From Sporodiniella umbellata (Eukaryota; Mucoromycota; Mucoromycetes; Mucorales; Rhizopodaceae), in contig JAIXMR010000069.1 of the NCBI GenBank assembly GCA_025677835.1, positions 62,001 to 126,000 of the forward strand: a DNA stretch of 64,000 nt, written 5' to 3'. The notes under the pieces were generated by a model. The model made no database searches. It saw only the letters and a program-made list of their open reading frames with translations, and was not told where the DNA came from. Position 1 is the first letter of the stretch, and the number at the start of each line of letters is the position of its first letter. A program made the translations under genes and the position numbers. Shown here piece by piece: positions 34,455 through 46,157 of the stretch.

Positions 34455-36011
34455 AGTTAGTGTATTACTGTAGGTACTTTTGATAAGTAAACCTACTGAA
34501 AGCGAAAAACTTGTTTTTATTAGAATAGATTATTTTACTTAAATCTCTTTTAGTTTTTTCCACTCTATGAGACCTTAGTAGCTACATATATAGCCTTTTT
34601 TTTAATGGCAGATTATGCTGATTGACGATATAAGTAAAGCCCTATTGAAATAGCGAAAATTGAAGTATATGTCAATTGAATCTTTGTGAAAAACCAACAT
34701 GAAAACAGAAATACACGTAAACCTTTAACTGTGTTTAAGACAAAAAAGTTTCTAAGTTTTTTGGAATGAGAATAGCAAGTGCCATACAAAATACAGACAC
34801 ATACATGGGCCTTTTTACTTAATACAAAACTCATCAGTACTCTTTTTTTTTTTTGGACTGAAAGGAAATTTTCGTTTGCCTTTTTACAAATTACAAGCTT
34901 GACCAATCAACAAAGAAATTTGATTACCTATTTCTTTTAAGCTAAACATAGATTTTTTTTTTCTGGTTTGACAGAAATCGGCTGTTGATTCCTTTATTGT
35001 TCTTGATATCACTATTATCAAACATTGTTACTGGCATTACTATGTATCGGCTTCCGTCAGCTATAAGCGCGATAAGAGAAGACTGGCTTAATAGAATAAT
35101 GATTTTTTAATATAATATACTGCTCTCTTTAAACCGATTTTGAAAACAGTTGCTAAAAGTATGATATCGTTTCTTTATCAACCCTTTTTTCTTTTCTTTT
35201 TTTTTAATACAAATAGTGCTTTTGAGCATCTTGGATTACATTTTTACCTTTTATCAGTACTTTTTTTTGTAAACAATGAATTGATTGTCAAATCCAAGTG
35301 CGAAAAACGCAACTTTGCAATGAGTTCAAGTAAAAAAAAAAAAAACGATTATCATTTCAAATGCTAACCTGGTAATAAAACAAAAAGACTGATAAACGTA
35401 TCCCATTTTCAAATTCAAAGCTAGCTTTTTATGATTCAAGAAACACTCTATGATCGACCACTAGGTAAGACAAAAAAACTTTTTTTTTTGCTTATTTAGG
35501 AAAAAAACGCCTGTATCAAATAGGACTTGAGTAAGGCTAGCGAACAGCCATTGGTAGGGGAGAACGGAAGTCACCAATGAATAAAATGCGAATGAAGCAA
35601 AAGAATATATGCCACCATACGGAGCAAATAAGACAGGTGAAATAAATGAACAAAAGTTAAGCACAAATACATATGCTGTATAAATCGCTAACAGTATCAG
35701 GCCTACAAAACAACACAAAAAAAAAGACTTCGTCTTGCTAAAAGTATTGATATTCCAATAAAAAAAAACAGTTAAAGAAAATTATTCGTTATACTTTTTT
35801 GATCTATGAGCTGTAAATTTCAATTAGAAATTTTGTCTAGCTGGTACAACTTTAAGCAGCTAAAAATGTGTTTTTCAAATAAAAGTGCTGCTATAGAATA
35901 CAATTAGTGGGCCAGACATTGCTTTCAAAAAAATCCGAGATTCCAAAACGAAAAAAAAAAAAAAAAAAAAAACAGAAGACTTTATTGTTTCTTCTTTAAT
36001 ATAGCAAGCTA
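34455..36011. other. Intergenic region, no confident gene
   Basis: About 1.5 kb of AT-rich sequence between C and the aspartic protease 3' end. A minus-strand frame at 35718-35461 is strongly hydrophobic (85 codons) but has no start context, intron support or family match. An A-run lies at 35950-35971. Confidence 0.45.
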
Positions 36012-37284
36012 TTAGTTGCCAGAGATAGGAGCGATTTGAACTTGAGGTACTTGAGGGTTAAAAACAACATAATTGTTTTTCAAGAAAACATCACCAAAGA
36101 TAGCAAAGTCTTCTTGACCGTAACCAAAACCAGCAATACAGGTACTACCGTCTTGTTCAAAGATGAGAGAATCAGTAGGGACATTGAAGGTAGCAGAACC
36201 AATGCTGAATTCGAGAGGAGAAAGACTGGAAGTATCACAACCGATAGTGTAGGTACCGTCACCGTTGTCGTTGGCATTGTAGGCACTAGCAATGGAAGAG
36301 GCAATGTTTTGAGGAAGGATCAACAGGGTGGTTCCGGTATCGAGAATGGCACTGAAAGAATCAGTGACACTGGAGCCGCCAATAGATGTACCGTCAACAG
36401 TAACACTATACCACCCATTGGAGCTGTCTACACTGACGGTAGTTAATTCACCGCTGAACTTGGAAGAATCATAACCGCCAAAGATGTATTCTCCTCCGCC
36501 GCCATTACTAGCCTTTCCGAGGTATACACCGAAAACGGGGTTACTGATCAAACCTTGGCTGATCAAGTTGTCCACAGGTGTTTTAACCCCACGAACGGTA
36601 GTAATTGAGTCAAAACCGAGACCTAAAAGACCATCAGAAGGACCGCTTTGGAAGCTAGAAGCTTCAGTTTTGGCCAATTCAATTGTTTGACCCTTGATAG
36701 AAAGGCCACCCAAGTTAACAGTATCTTTACCCAAGATACCGCCCGCACTGGATCCATCGCCGTAGGAAATAGACCAAGAACGACCATCTTTAACATAAGT
36801 CTTGGACTTGGAAGGATCGTATTTAGTTTGAGAGCCGCCACAGTTGCTACATAAAGTGGAAGCTGAAAAAAAAAGAATAATAATGAGAGAAAAAAAACAC
36901 AAAAGTTAGCTTTTCTGGATGAAAAAAAAGGTTTAAGCTATGGCTAATAAACCTACCAAACCATAAATCAGAAGAGCCAGTATCGAAATCAAGTTTGAGA
37001 GTGACACCAGGTGTACCTACGGTAACTTCACCATAGTACTCAACATCGCCATGATAATCAGTGACAGGTACTGAACCGGTGCCATCAGGGCTAGCATGAC
37101 CGGTGGAGTTGCCACTGAATCTTGAGTATTTGGCATTGGCCTTTTGAATGGCACGCTTGGCGTTTGGCTTGTAATCGTTGTTCTTTGCCAGAGGAATGCT
37201 GATTTTTTTACCACCAGGGGCAGCTTCAACTGCAAGAGCTACAAAAGCCAGAGCCACACATGAGGAGATCAAAGTGAATTTCAT
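36012..37284 (-). CDS. Secreted aspartic protease, rhizopuspepsin type
   Basis: Two exons, 37284-36957 and 36862-36012, give 392 aa. The protein has a signal peptide (MKFTLISSCVALAFVALAVEA), a basic propeptide ending near SGNSTGHASP, and a mature pepsin-fold domain. Catalytic motifs are FDTGSSDLW (Asp101) and ILDTGTTLL (Asp284); flap YGDGSS and the disulfide Cys pair LCSNCGG are present. Wording such as TVRGVKTPVDNLISQGLI and GEYIFGGYDSSKF is characteristic of Rhizopus/Mucor rhizopuspepsins (A1 family), which digest proteins outside the cell at acid pH. Both active-site aspartates are intact, so it should be active. A TATA box sits about 95 bp upstream. Confidence 0.97.
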
Positions 37285-37377
37285 GATTTCAAATCAAAGA
37301 AAAAGAGAGGAAAGTTTTACTTGAAAGTAGTTTGAATAATGAAAAAAAAAAAAAAAATTACAAGATAAAGCAATGCG

Positions 37378-37388
37378 CTTTATATATG
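37378..37388 (-). promoter_or_regulatory. TATA box of the aspartic protease
   Basis: On the minus strand the sequence reads ATATATAAAGC, 94-104 bp before the ATG. A T-rich leader and an A-run separate it from the start. Strong TATA elements are common in inducible secreted-protease genes. Confidence 0.6.
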
Positions 37389-40129
37389 TTTTTTTTTTTT
37401 TTTTTTTTTTTTTTTGACACTGCTCTTGTTTCTTTGGGGAAACGTTCTCAGTCTAAAGATATATAGAATATTTTTGGTATTATTAATTCACGCGAAATAC
37501 AAATGTAAGGCGAATAAAACCGAAACAGATGATTAAAAGATGGTGATCATGATGACAATAAAAAAAAAAAAAATCAAAAGCTTTCCAAATCTAGTATTAA
37601 TTGCCCAAATATGGAAGTTAAAGCCAACTAAAATGAAATGAGTGTAATGTTACAGTTTTATTTTTTTATTTGCATCAAAACCTCATTTCTCGTTGTTTTC
37701 CAGCTTCTCGTTTTGTACTTTTGTAATACAAAACCATTGAATGACAAAGAAAGGGTTCCACGGTTATCTTTTTTTTTTTTTACTTTATTTTCATTGACTG
37801 TTTATTTATTAAAGTACCATTCTAAACATAAAACTTGATTTTGCCAATAGACACTTGTTTTTTTTTTTTTTTTGAACAACACAAAAGCTTACAAATACCT
37901 TTTTAGCTTTTAATCTCAAATTAAAATAACAGGTAACTTTTTTACCAAAAAAAAAAAAAGTCGCCTATTATCTTAAGTGAAAAGCGCTGTCATTTGTTGG
38001 GTAATTATGTTCATTTTTTTTTTTTTCAGGTACAAGATAAGATTGAGTACAGCATAATATCATCTTTTAAGTTTTAGACGCAGTTTATCTTTTAGATTGT
38101 GTTGTAAAATCAAGCAACATGAAAAACAACAGGCTTCAGATTTTGTCGTGCACAACTCTCCCTTTGGTTTTACTAGTGCAAAAGTGTGTCGTGTTTAAAT
38201 TTTTTTAGAAAATACTGTCTGTATAAATTAATTGAAAACTTCAATTACTGTTACTGTTCAAACTAAAATCGTTGAAGTCAATTGATAGTTTTTTTTTTTG
38301 ATAACAAAAACTTGTTGTTACTTTTCTAATAATAGTCAGAAACTGCTTTTTTTTTTTTTTTTTTTTTTTCTAGATTTAGTTTAAAAAGCTCATTTTAGCA
38401 ATATTGTTTTTTTAAGGGTATTTTTTTTTTTTTTGACTGCGGTACTACGGATACTACTTGGCCATTCAATGATTTAGAATATTGTAATATCAAAAAATAA
38501 AAGAAAGTAAAAAAGGCCAAAATAGTAGACATCAGTGTTTGTACTTGGCAAGAAAAACACACAGAATTCAAGACAATATTTTATTATTTACAATTCTTGG
38601 GTATGCATCTACGAAATACGAGGTTAATTCAGACCGCAAGTCTTATCAAAAACACAACACTTTTGTGCTATAGTTTGATGTCGCTAATGTTTTGAACACA
38701 GGGAGTAGTATGACTATCCTCTGCCAAGTCTGTAATTTTTTTTTTTTTTTTTTGCATGTACAGACAATTCTTGGTGTGTAACGCTTACTCAAGATAACAA
38801 AAAAAAAAATAGTACAAATACTCCATCTATATTAACGTGTTTTCTGATGCTTTCAATTGAACTGCACAATAACCTATTTGAAATGACTTTTTTGTATAGT
38901 TATTTTTATTCAATGTATTTTAGACTCATGAAATAAAAAGAAAAGTGAAATGCAGCAATACTATTGCTTTAAACTATAGTACAATTCAGGTAGTTTTTAA
39001 GCCTAACAGTTTCTTTGTGTTCAAATTTTCCTATTTTCAAAGACACTGTTTTAGTGTTCTAATACTAGAAATTGAACCTCAAATAGTGTATATGGGTACG
39101 GGGAGTTTTTTTTTTTTTTTAGTTTTTCAAGGCTATGCAAAATATATTTCTTTCAAGACTTTATTTCAATGTCTTTGAATAACAAAGGATACTTGTCTAT
39201 CATCTCATTAAAAAGGAGAAAGCATCAATCGAGTCACTAGGTAAGGTTTATTTAAGCTTGCTTTTTATTTTTAATTTGCTTAAAAAAAAAAAGTGAAATG
39301 AAACTGTTTTATTCATTTAATGTCTATTGTAAAAAGAGACGGTTTTGAACTCCAGCTAGAAAATCTATAATATAAAAACAAAGATGATTTGACGATGCTT
39401 TCTGTTCTAACGAGCAGTATCAAGGCTTCTAAATTAAAACAGAACAAAATCAAAGACTTTTTGTCAAGGCAGAGGTTTTTGTTACACAAAATATACCACG
39501 GACCCATTTTGGTTTTTGTATTACCAATATAATTTCAAGCTTGTTTTTTTTTTTTTTTTTTAAGAAAAAGCGATTGACAAGAGTAAATTTAAAAACTAAA
39601 ATGATACATGAAAAAAAAAAAAAAGACAGCCAAAGCTACTACAATTTGATTAAATATAAGCTGTTTGCCCCTATTTATATAGTGATATTTGTCCAGAGGT
39701 TGGCAACGGCTCCGTGTTTTATTAAACAGAAAAGATCGTTCCATTGTATGTCTTTTAACAATACACTGTTTTTACGAGGATCGAAACAGTTAGCTATGAG
39801 ATAGAATAGAGTGTCCTTATCTTTCTTTTATAAAGGAGTATGAATAACTCTAGATGATTTAGAGTACCTTTCAGACATACTATATACATGTGTGCTTCTT
39901 TTGTTCCTGACAACATTTTCCTTCTGGTTTATATCGTATAATAGAGGACTAAACAATAGAGATAAAAAAAATGTATATGGTTAAATGCTATAGCTAGTCT
40001 TACGGTTTTTTTGCATCCAACAGATGTCAAATAGAAGTTTTTTGTTGTTGTATACTTTTTTTTTTTTTTTTTTTTTTTTTCGTGATTTTGAAACGGGCTG
40101 ATTTCAATAAGTCTGTGTTGGGGCTCGTT
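37389..40129. other. Gene-poor AT-rich region
   Basis: About 2.7 kb with many T- and A-runs (for example 37391-37415, 38348-38369, 38736-38753, 40057-40080) and no open frame longer than about 85 codons. No transposon ends, tRNA or conserved protein signal found. Confidence 0.5.
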
Positions 40130-40133
40130 GTGA

Positions 40134-41562
40134 TTGCCCTATTACTGTTTTCAACAAGACTCATTGAAAAAAAAAAAAAGCCGCCAAGGGACTAAACATA
40201 TCCTACCTTGTTACCAACGTATTAACAGAGCAATAGATAAATTGTTTGGTCCTGAGCTAGTTTTTGTTTTTTTTTTATGTACCAGATTTGATGCGATTCA
40301 TTGTACCAAGTATTCTAGTTCGCCGTAGCTCTACATGCAAGGTACTTTAAGAGATGGTTATTACAGGACATAGAAAACAATCTGTTTGCTCTTGTAATGA
40401 CTGGTGTCGAAGAGGAAAGAAAGGAAACAGGTTGCTTGACAATGGCAAAGTATTACTCCTTCGACGCCTGGCCAGCGGATCCTGAAGTCTTTCGATGAAT
40501 ACTTGTTGAACTTTTATAAAGATGGTTGTCTCGATATCCCCTCTTTCACCTCTATTGCTACCCTTTATAAAATTGTTCTTCTCTAGGTGGTGTATCTGTA
40601 TTAAACACCTTCTCTTCCGCCCAGTCCATGGGAAAGTGTTTTACTAAAGCTCAATGGAAGGATTAGACTTGTTTCTAGTACACACGGTTCGCTCCAAAAG
40701 TCTATTGAAGCAAGAGCAAGGCTAGGTAAAAAAAAAAAAAAAAAAAAAAACGCGTAGACGCCAACTATCTATATACAGAGCCATGTTCTTTTAGTGATAT
40801 TCAATAACATTCTCTCCTTGAATTTTTTCCCTGATCATGTTAATTTTACAAATGACGTCTTTAAAAACCCTTTATACTTGTATTTATCCAAACTGCTTTT
40901 GTAAGATTCAAGTTATCATCCATGATATAACAACAAACATATATATATATATATATATATATATTGGTAAAATAACAAACGGCTCAACACTACTAACGTA
41001 GAAACTTTAGCATTCTTACGAAACTTTCTATATAGAAAGCCACAGGAAGGCCTCGGAACCGATTTTTGTGTCCATCATTCAAAAGGATAAGCGGCATCTT
41101 ATACAAACCAAGCAATGCTCAGGTAACACACAGTGCCTAGACATTTCTGCCACCTTGGATGGTAAGATTACCAAAACAAGAACCCATGTTGACTAAAATA
41201 CACACAGAAGCCCAGGAAATCGACAAGAAAACGATTTTTTTTTTTCAGTATGTTGTCATCCCCTTTAGTATCAAAGTATATACTAGTTTGATCTGATGTT
41301 TTGTACTAAAAATGCAGCCAAAAAAAAAAAAGAATCCATCTACAGGACACTGGTGTCATTACTTTGCTAAGTAGCGGTTTTGACGTCTATTCTTTTAAAA
41401 CCATCTCTCACAGTTTCTTTTGTTCTGATTAACATGATAGGTCTGTTTCTAACAATAGCGTGTTGTCTGTGGTTTACCGCTACTCAGGGAGAAAGGGTCA
41501 CGATTTCAAGTGGTTTTAAAGACATTTCTATAGAATCCTCTTTAGGTTTATACGCTGCTTGA
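40134..41562 (+). pseudogene. Exon-like fragments of an unrecognised, possibly decayed gene
   Basis: Several plus-strand segments read like protein and are bordered by splice consensus, but I could not join them into one frame. Near 40289-40338, after ACCAG: DLMRFIVPSILVRRSSTCK, then GT. Near 40369-40420, after TTACAG: DIENNLFALVMTGVEEERKE. Near 40467-40588, in another frame: KSFDEYLLNFYKDGCLDIPS. Near 40624-40726: VLLKLNGRIRLVSSTHGSLQ. Near 41036-41121: ESHRKASEPIFVSIIQKDKR. Then the short pieces DISATLD and EAQEIDKK. The frame break between 40420 and 40500 and the lack of start and stop suggest a pseudogene, though an intron-dense live gene is possible. Family unknown. Confidence 0.35.
40939..40964. 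repeat. AT dinucleotide microsatellite
   Basis: Uninterrupted AT repeat of about 13 units inside the fragment-bearing region. Confidence 0.8.
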
Positions 41563-41691
41563 TAAACGATTCTTCAACTTTCATTACACGGATACTCTTG
41601 AAAGTAACCAAAAAAAAAAAAAAAAAAAATATAGTGACTATTCCATTCATGCCCCCCTCTTTTTCCAGCTTTGTATCTAAGCCTCTTTTCG

Positions 41692-41727
<36 letters not shown>

Positions 41728-42148
41728 AGAGAGAAAGGCAGATTTTGTTTACAGGGTAGAGGCTATGTGAGTGTTTAGGTTACTTTTACAAAGCAAGAAG
41801 AGCCACTTTGCTTGAGCTTTTGGTTCTGGTGAAAAGATCAGCGAATCCCAGGTCAAAATTGAGAGATGCTGGACCTAAAGATCCCTTTTATTTTTAGTCT
41901 CTGGTTTATTTCTCAGCCAATCTATGCGTAAGAGTGACTTTTTTTGAGTTTCTTAAAATAGATGAAGCAATTAATCCCAAAAAAAATAAATAAAAAGTCA
42001 TGAAAACCTAAGCTGAGAAAAACGGATAAATATAGAAACATTTTCCTCATTTGAACCCAAAATTAGAAAAGGTGTAAATAACAGTAAAGTTTGAAAGCTA
42101 TTCTGTTTCTTTCGTCCTTTATTTTTTTTTATTCTGAAAAAACCAAAA

Positions 42149-43122
42149 ATGTCTGCTTACCACAATACGCTCTACGATAACCCTAGAAGTCCACCTGCTG
42201 TTCCTTACCATGGAAATCAGTACGACGCACCCTACGCTTCTTACTCTCCCCACACATCGGATCCAACGCTCATCCATCAACCCAATCCTTATCCAGAAAC
42301 AACGTCGGCCACTCGATTTACAGATCCTTACAACTCGGATGACGAGGGCGAAAAGATCGTTCCACGAGAGCGAAAGAGACGGTCGTGTCTAGACAAACTA
42401 TGTTGTGGTTGTTGTACGTGTTGTCCGCGATGGATGCGATGGTGTACTTGCATCTTATTTCTCCTTATCCTTGTGCTGGCCATTGTGATTGGTGTGCTTG
42501 TAGCTCTCTTCAAAATGCCTACGGTGGAATTCACAGGCCTAAAAGGGTCTCCCAAAATGACCAACGTCAACAACATGTTGAATATGACCTTTGATCTCGG
42601 TATCACTGTACATAACCCCAATTTTGAAAGTATTACCTTTGAAAAGATCTGGGCCGATGTAAAAAGAATTTTTTTTTTTTTTTTTTTTTTTTTTTAATCC
42701 AGTCTTAGGCTTATTACCCTTCACCTTACAGTGTGAAAGTAGGTGGTGGAGAAGTCTCGAATGTTCATATTGTCTCGAATGGAGTGACAAATATCACTTT
42801 TCCCTTTGCAATTCATATCAACTCGACTGACCCTGCTCAACAGGGAGTGATGATGGATCTGGTGACCAAATGCGGATTGGACGGAAGCACCAAACGAAAC
42901 ATTGACCTGAATTACTACGTTCATCCAACCGTGCGCATTGTAGGCATTGCCATTACGCCAAAGATAGCCGCGTCGATGAGTGTCCCTTGCCCGATCCAGG
43001 TAAGAAAGAAGAGAGAAAAAAAAAAGAAAAAAAAAAAAAAAAGAGAGAGAGAGAGAGCTTGTGACTGATGTTTGTTTTCTTAGGGCGATGATTTGGCTGG
43101 TATTTTGGGATCCTTTGTCTAG
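42149..43122 (+). CDS. LEA2-domain-like single-pass membrane protein
   Basis: Exons 42149-42658, 42709-42999 and 43084-43122 give 279 aa. The N-terminal 75 residues are cytosolic, Pro/Tyr-rich and disordered. A Cys cluster (CLDKLCCGCCTCCPRW, about 80-95) abuts a transmembrane helix (about 99-122, ILFLLILVLAIVIGVLVAL), so palmitoylation near the membrane is likely. The outer domain begins MPTVEFTGL, continues NMTFDLGITVHNPNFESITF and VGGGEVSNVHIVSNGVTNIT, and fits the LEA2/NDR1-HIN1 beta-sandwich seen in plant and fungal water-stress proteins, often vacuolar or plasma-membrane. Exon 2 must start at 42709 (after TCTTAG) to keep frame. A GT repeat follows the stop. Confidence 0.8.
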
Positions 43123-43131
43123 GCTATATAA

Positions 43132-43136
<5 letters not shown>

Positions 43137-43163
<27 letters not shown>
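43137..43163. repeat. TG dinucleotide microsatellite
   Basis: About 13 TG units in the 89-bp gap between the convergent LEA2-like and coiled-coil genes, hence within at least one 3' UTR. Confidence 0.85.
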
Positions 43164-43211
43164 ACATAGCAAAAAGAATAAAATAAAGACAGAGTCATGT
43201 GTTTATTATGT

Positions 43212-44733
43212 TTAGGGTATTGCGATTGAACTCGTTAGATTTCTTTGCATGACGAGTGTATTTCTGAGGATGGACTGAAGCATGTCTTTCAGATCCATGT
43301 CTAGCTCTCTGCTGGGAGACAAGACAGCCATGACTTCTTTGGCCAATCTGGACGATGCCTGATGTGTGTTTCTCAGCTAAAAAACAAAACAAAATCAACC
43401 TTTAGCTGTAGAGGGGCGGTTTACCTGATGTAGCTCATGCTCAGTACGCCTACGTTGTCTTGCCTCGGCTTGGCTTGCATCCAGCTTGGTTTGCAGGGTG
43501 GCTTTCTGCTCAAGACATTCCGCCCAGGCTCGCTCACCACACTTTCTACGTTCGATTTCTTTCCCCAGCCGATCTTTGACGACCTCGGTTTCACCCATCA
43601 GACGATCCAGCTTGGCCGAATAATAACTCTCGCTTTCCTCCCTCTTCTTCTCCCACCGAGACTGAATCACACTCGCATCCTTTGACATGGACGCTGTCAG
43701 ATCGTCGTATTTTTCTTTCCATGCCTTATCCAGCTTCTCTACGGCTTCTTCCATGGTCAATGTCAGCCTGTGCCGCATCTGATCCACTGCAGCCTCTTTT
43801 TCGATCGACCAAACCTCTTTCTCGGTCTGATGACTTTCTCTGAGTTCCCGGTAGAGTTCGTGATGCTCAGCTTGCAGATTTTGAATCCTTGCCTGATGTA
43901 CCATCTCGGACTGTTTGGCTTCAGAGATCAATTTCTCTGTCAGGCCCTGGATCTGAGCATGGTAACCGACCGATGCCTGGTCAAATCGTTTTTTGTAATG
44001 CCCCACCTGTTTCTCAAGCGTCTCGATACGCTTGGCCTGCCCTGCCACTTTTTGGCTTTCGGTCGCTCTTTCCCCCCCTACCTCTGCCAACTTGATTTTC
44101 AACGCTTCGATCTGGCCGTCTTTTTCTTCTCTGGTCCGGCTCTGTTCTATCCGGTCTTGATCCTTGGCTTCCAATCGTTCCTGAAGGCCCAGCAATCGTC
44201 TCTCGTATTTTTTCTCTTCTTTGGTCAACGTTTGGGCATGCGCCGTCTTTAAACTCTTGATCTGCTCTACATGTTCCCTTTGGCTATCTTCCAGCTTTTG
44301 TTCAAGCCCAAAGATCTATCCAACATCTGTCAACCAAAAAAAAACCCTCCCATTTCTCCAATCTACCTGCTCCATCAATCGGTTTTCAACATCCTTCAAC
44401 TTCTTTTCCAAATACGCTTCTTTTAGTTTCACTTCCCGGAGTAACTATCGTGAGCTTAGTATCTTTCATCATCTGCTCTCGGTTTACACTCAAAGTATTC
44501 TTCTCAAACTGTGCTTGTTCTTCTTCTCGTACTCTTTCCAGTCGCTCTGCTTTTTCTTGACTTTCTTTCGAGTGCTTCAAAAGCTATATTTCCCGTTATC
44601 TTTAAATAAAAAACGTTCTATCCCCAAGTCCTTCATTTACTGTCGCTCTCTCTACTTCCCAGTCATAGATAGGTGCACCAGGCCCAAGTGTCAGTTGTCT
44701 CTTGGGACTTTTCGGGGAAAGAGGTAAATCCAT
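43212..44733 (-). CDS. Long coiled-coil protein
   Basis: Exons 44733-44641, 44583-44488, 44444-44367, 44315-43425 and 43376-43212 give 440 aa. The N-terminus MDLPLSPKSPKRQLTLGPGA is Pro-rich and has two SP-K/R sites suited to CDK phosphorylation. From about residue 32 to 385 it is nearly continuous coiled coil (KKYERRLLGLQERLEAKDQD, RIETLEKQVGHYKKRFDQA, HELYRELRESHQTEKEVW). The C-terminus (RLAKEVMAVLSPSRELDMD, DMLQSILRNTLVMQRNL) is more globular. The second intron is only 43 nt. I cannot name the family; structural or tethering roles (spindle pole, cytoskeleton, Golgi) are possible but unproven. It is divergent from the metallo-hydrolase gene, 149 bp away across a T-run. Confidence 0.75.
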
Positions 44734-44793
44734 GCTATTTTTTTATATAAAAAAAAAAAAAGAAAAAGAAAAGAAAAAAGAGCTTACTGCTAG

Positions 44794-44826
<33 letters not shown>

Positions 44827-44882
44827 GCTATTTTCTGGGAGATATACTGCTTTTCTTTCTTTTTTTCTCTTTTTTTACAACT

Positions 44883-46065
44883 ATGGCTACAGTGGAAGAA
44901 ATTGTGTTTTTGGGCACGGGGACTTCAAGTTCTGTTCCTACTGTAGCATGTTTAACCGATCCAGAAAAAAAATGTTTGGTGTGTTTGGATGCCATGACAG
45001 CCGAGGGTTATAAAAACAATAGAAAGAACACTTCTTTACTAGTCCGATTCCGAAAACATAGCGATCCTCCCAACGCTAGACTTAGGTAGAGAATGCCTAC
45101 AGAACGCTTCTTGACTTTTTTTTTTTTTTTTTTTGAATAGAAATGTATTGATAGACTGCGGAAAAACGTTTTATAGTACATAGACTTTAGTACACGCCTA
45201 TGCACCTCGTGTACTACTTTTGACGCCTAACTTTTTTTTTTTTTTTTGTAAAGATAGCGCTATCCATATCCTTCCTCAGTACGACATTCGTTATCTTGAC
45301 GGTGTTATTTTAACGCACGGGCATGCTGATGCTTGTTATGGTCTGGACGATTTAAGAGGTTGGACGTTAAACAATGCCATCCAACCTCATGTCAATATTC
45401 ATCTCTCGACAGAAGGGATGGAAGTTGTCCAAAGAACGTTTCCTTTTCTTGTGGATGCTTCGTTGGCTACCGGGGGTGGTCAAGTCGCTGATTTTCAATA
45501 TCATGTTTTTGACGCCCACACACCCTTTACGATTGAAGGGCTTGAGTTCACTCCTCTTCAAGGTATGTCTAAACCCCCCCCCCCTCCTAAGCCAAGTAAA
45601 TAACCGTAGGCTCTAGTGCATCACGGGATCTATCAAGCGACGAAAGCACCTTATTTCTGTTATGGGTTCAAATTTGGGGATGTGAGTTATATATCTGACA
45701 CAAACCATATCCCTCAAGAGACCATGCAACTCATCCAGGGAAAATCAAGACTGTTTATCGTGGACTGTTTAAGAGGCAAGTCATCCACACACACACGCCA
45801 CAAGAAACTGATCTGTTCTCTCTCTCTAGTGGGTAACCCTCATCCCTCTCACTTTTCATTGGAACAATCCCTCGAAGCGTCAAGAACCGTAGCCGCCTAC
45901 AAATCTTATTATGTTGGCTTCTCACACAGAATAGATCACCTCACTTTAGAAAACGATTTGAAAGCGTTGGAAAAAACAGAGGGTCTTCGAGCCGCGCCGG
46001 CTTATGATGGTCTGAGATTGATCCTGAAGGGTCAAGAGATAGTAGAATCCTTCTATTTACAATAA
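44883..46065 (+). CDS. PhnP-like metallo-beta-lactamase-fold hydrolase
   Basis: Exons 44883-45085, 45141-45175 (35 nt), 45254-45562, 45617-45775 and 45830-46065 give 313 aa. It starts MATVEEIVFLGTGTSSSVP, the first strand typical of this superfamily, then KNTSLLVRF, VLIDCGKTFYNSA, LTHGHADACYGLDDLR (metal site; the last His of HxHxDH is Ala, usual in this branch), HHGIYQ, GDVSYISDTNHIP with the metal-bridging Asp, and FSHRIDHLTLENDL with the final His. Bacterial PhnP hydrolyses cyclic ribose phosphates; the fungal branch is largely uncharacterised. Intron 4 uses a GC donor (AG|GCAAGT), required for frame. Convergent with SMG8, 92 bp apart across a T41 run. Confidence 0.88.
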
Positions 46066-46089
46066 CAACAACAACAGAAAAAAAAGGGG

Positions 46090-46096
<7 letters not shown>

Positions 46097-46137
<41 letters not shown>
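46097..46137. repeat. Poly-T tract of 41 bases
   Basis: Uninterrupted T run between convergent genes. On the minus strand it is a poly-A tract just past the SMG8 stop. Confidence 0.85.
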
Positions 46138-46139
<2 letters not shown>

Positions 46140-46157
46140 TCTGATTTATAATAGAGT

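Noticed and set aside
35461..35718. Hydrophobic minus-strand frame as a membrane protein
   Set aside because: AT-rich non-coding DNA often gives Phe/Leu/Tyr-rich frames; no homology or promoter support.
43395..43424. Read-through end of the coiled-coil protein with a stop after VNRPSTAKG
   Set aside because: A GTAAAC donor at 43424 and an in-frame downstream exon with helical sequence fit better.
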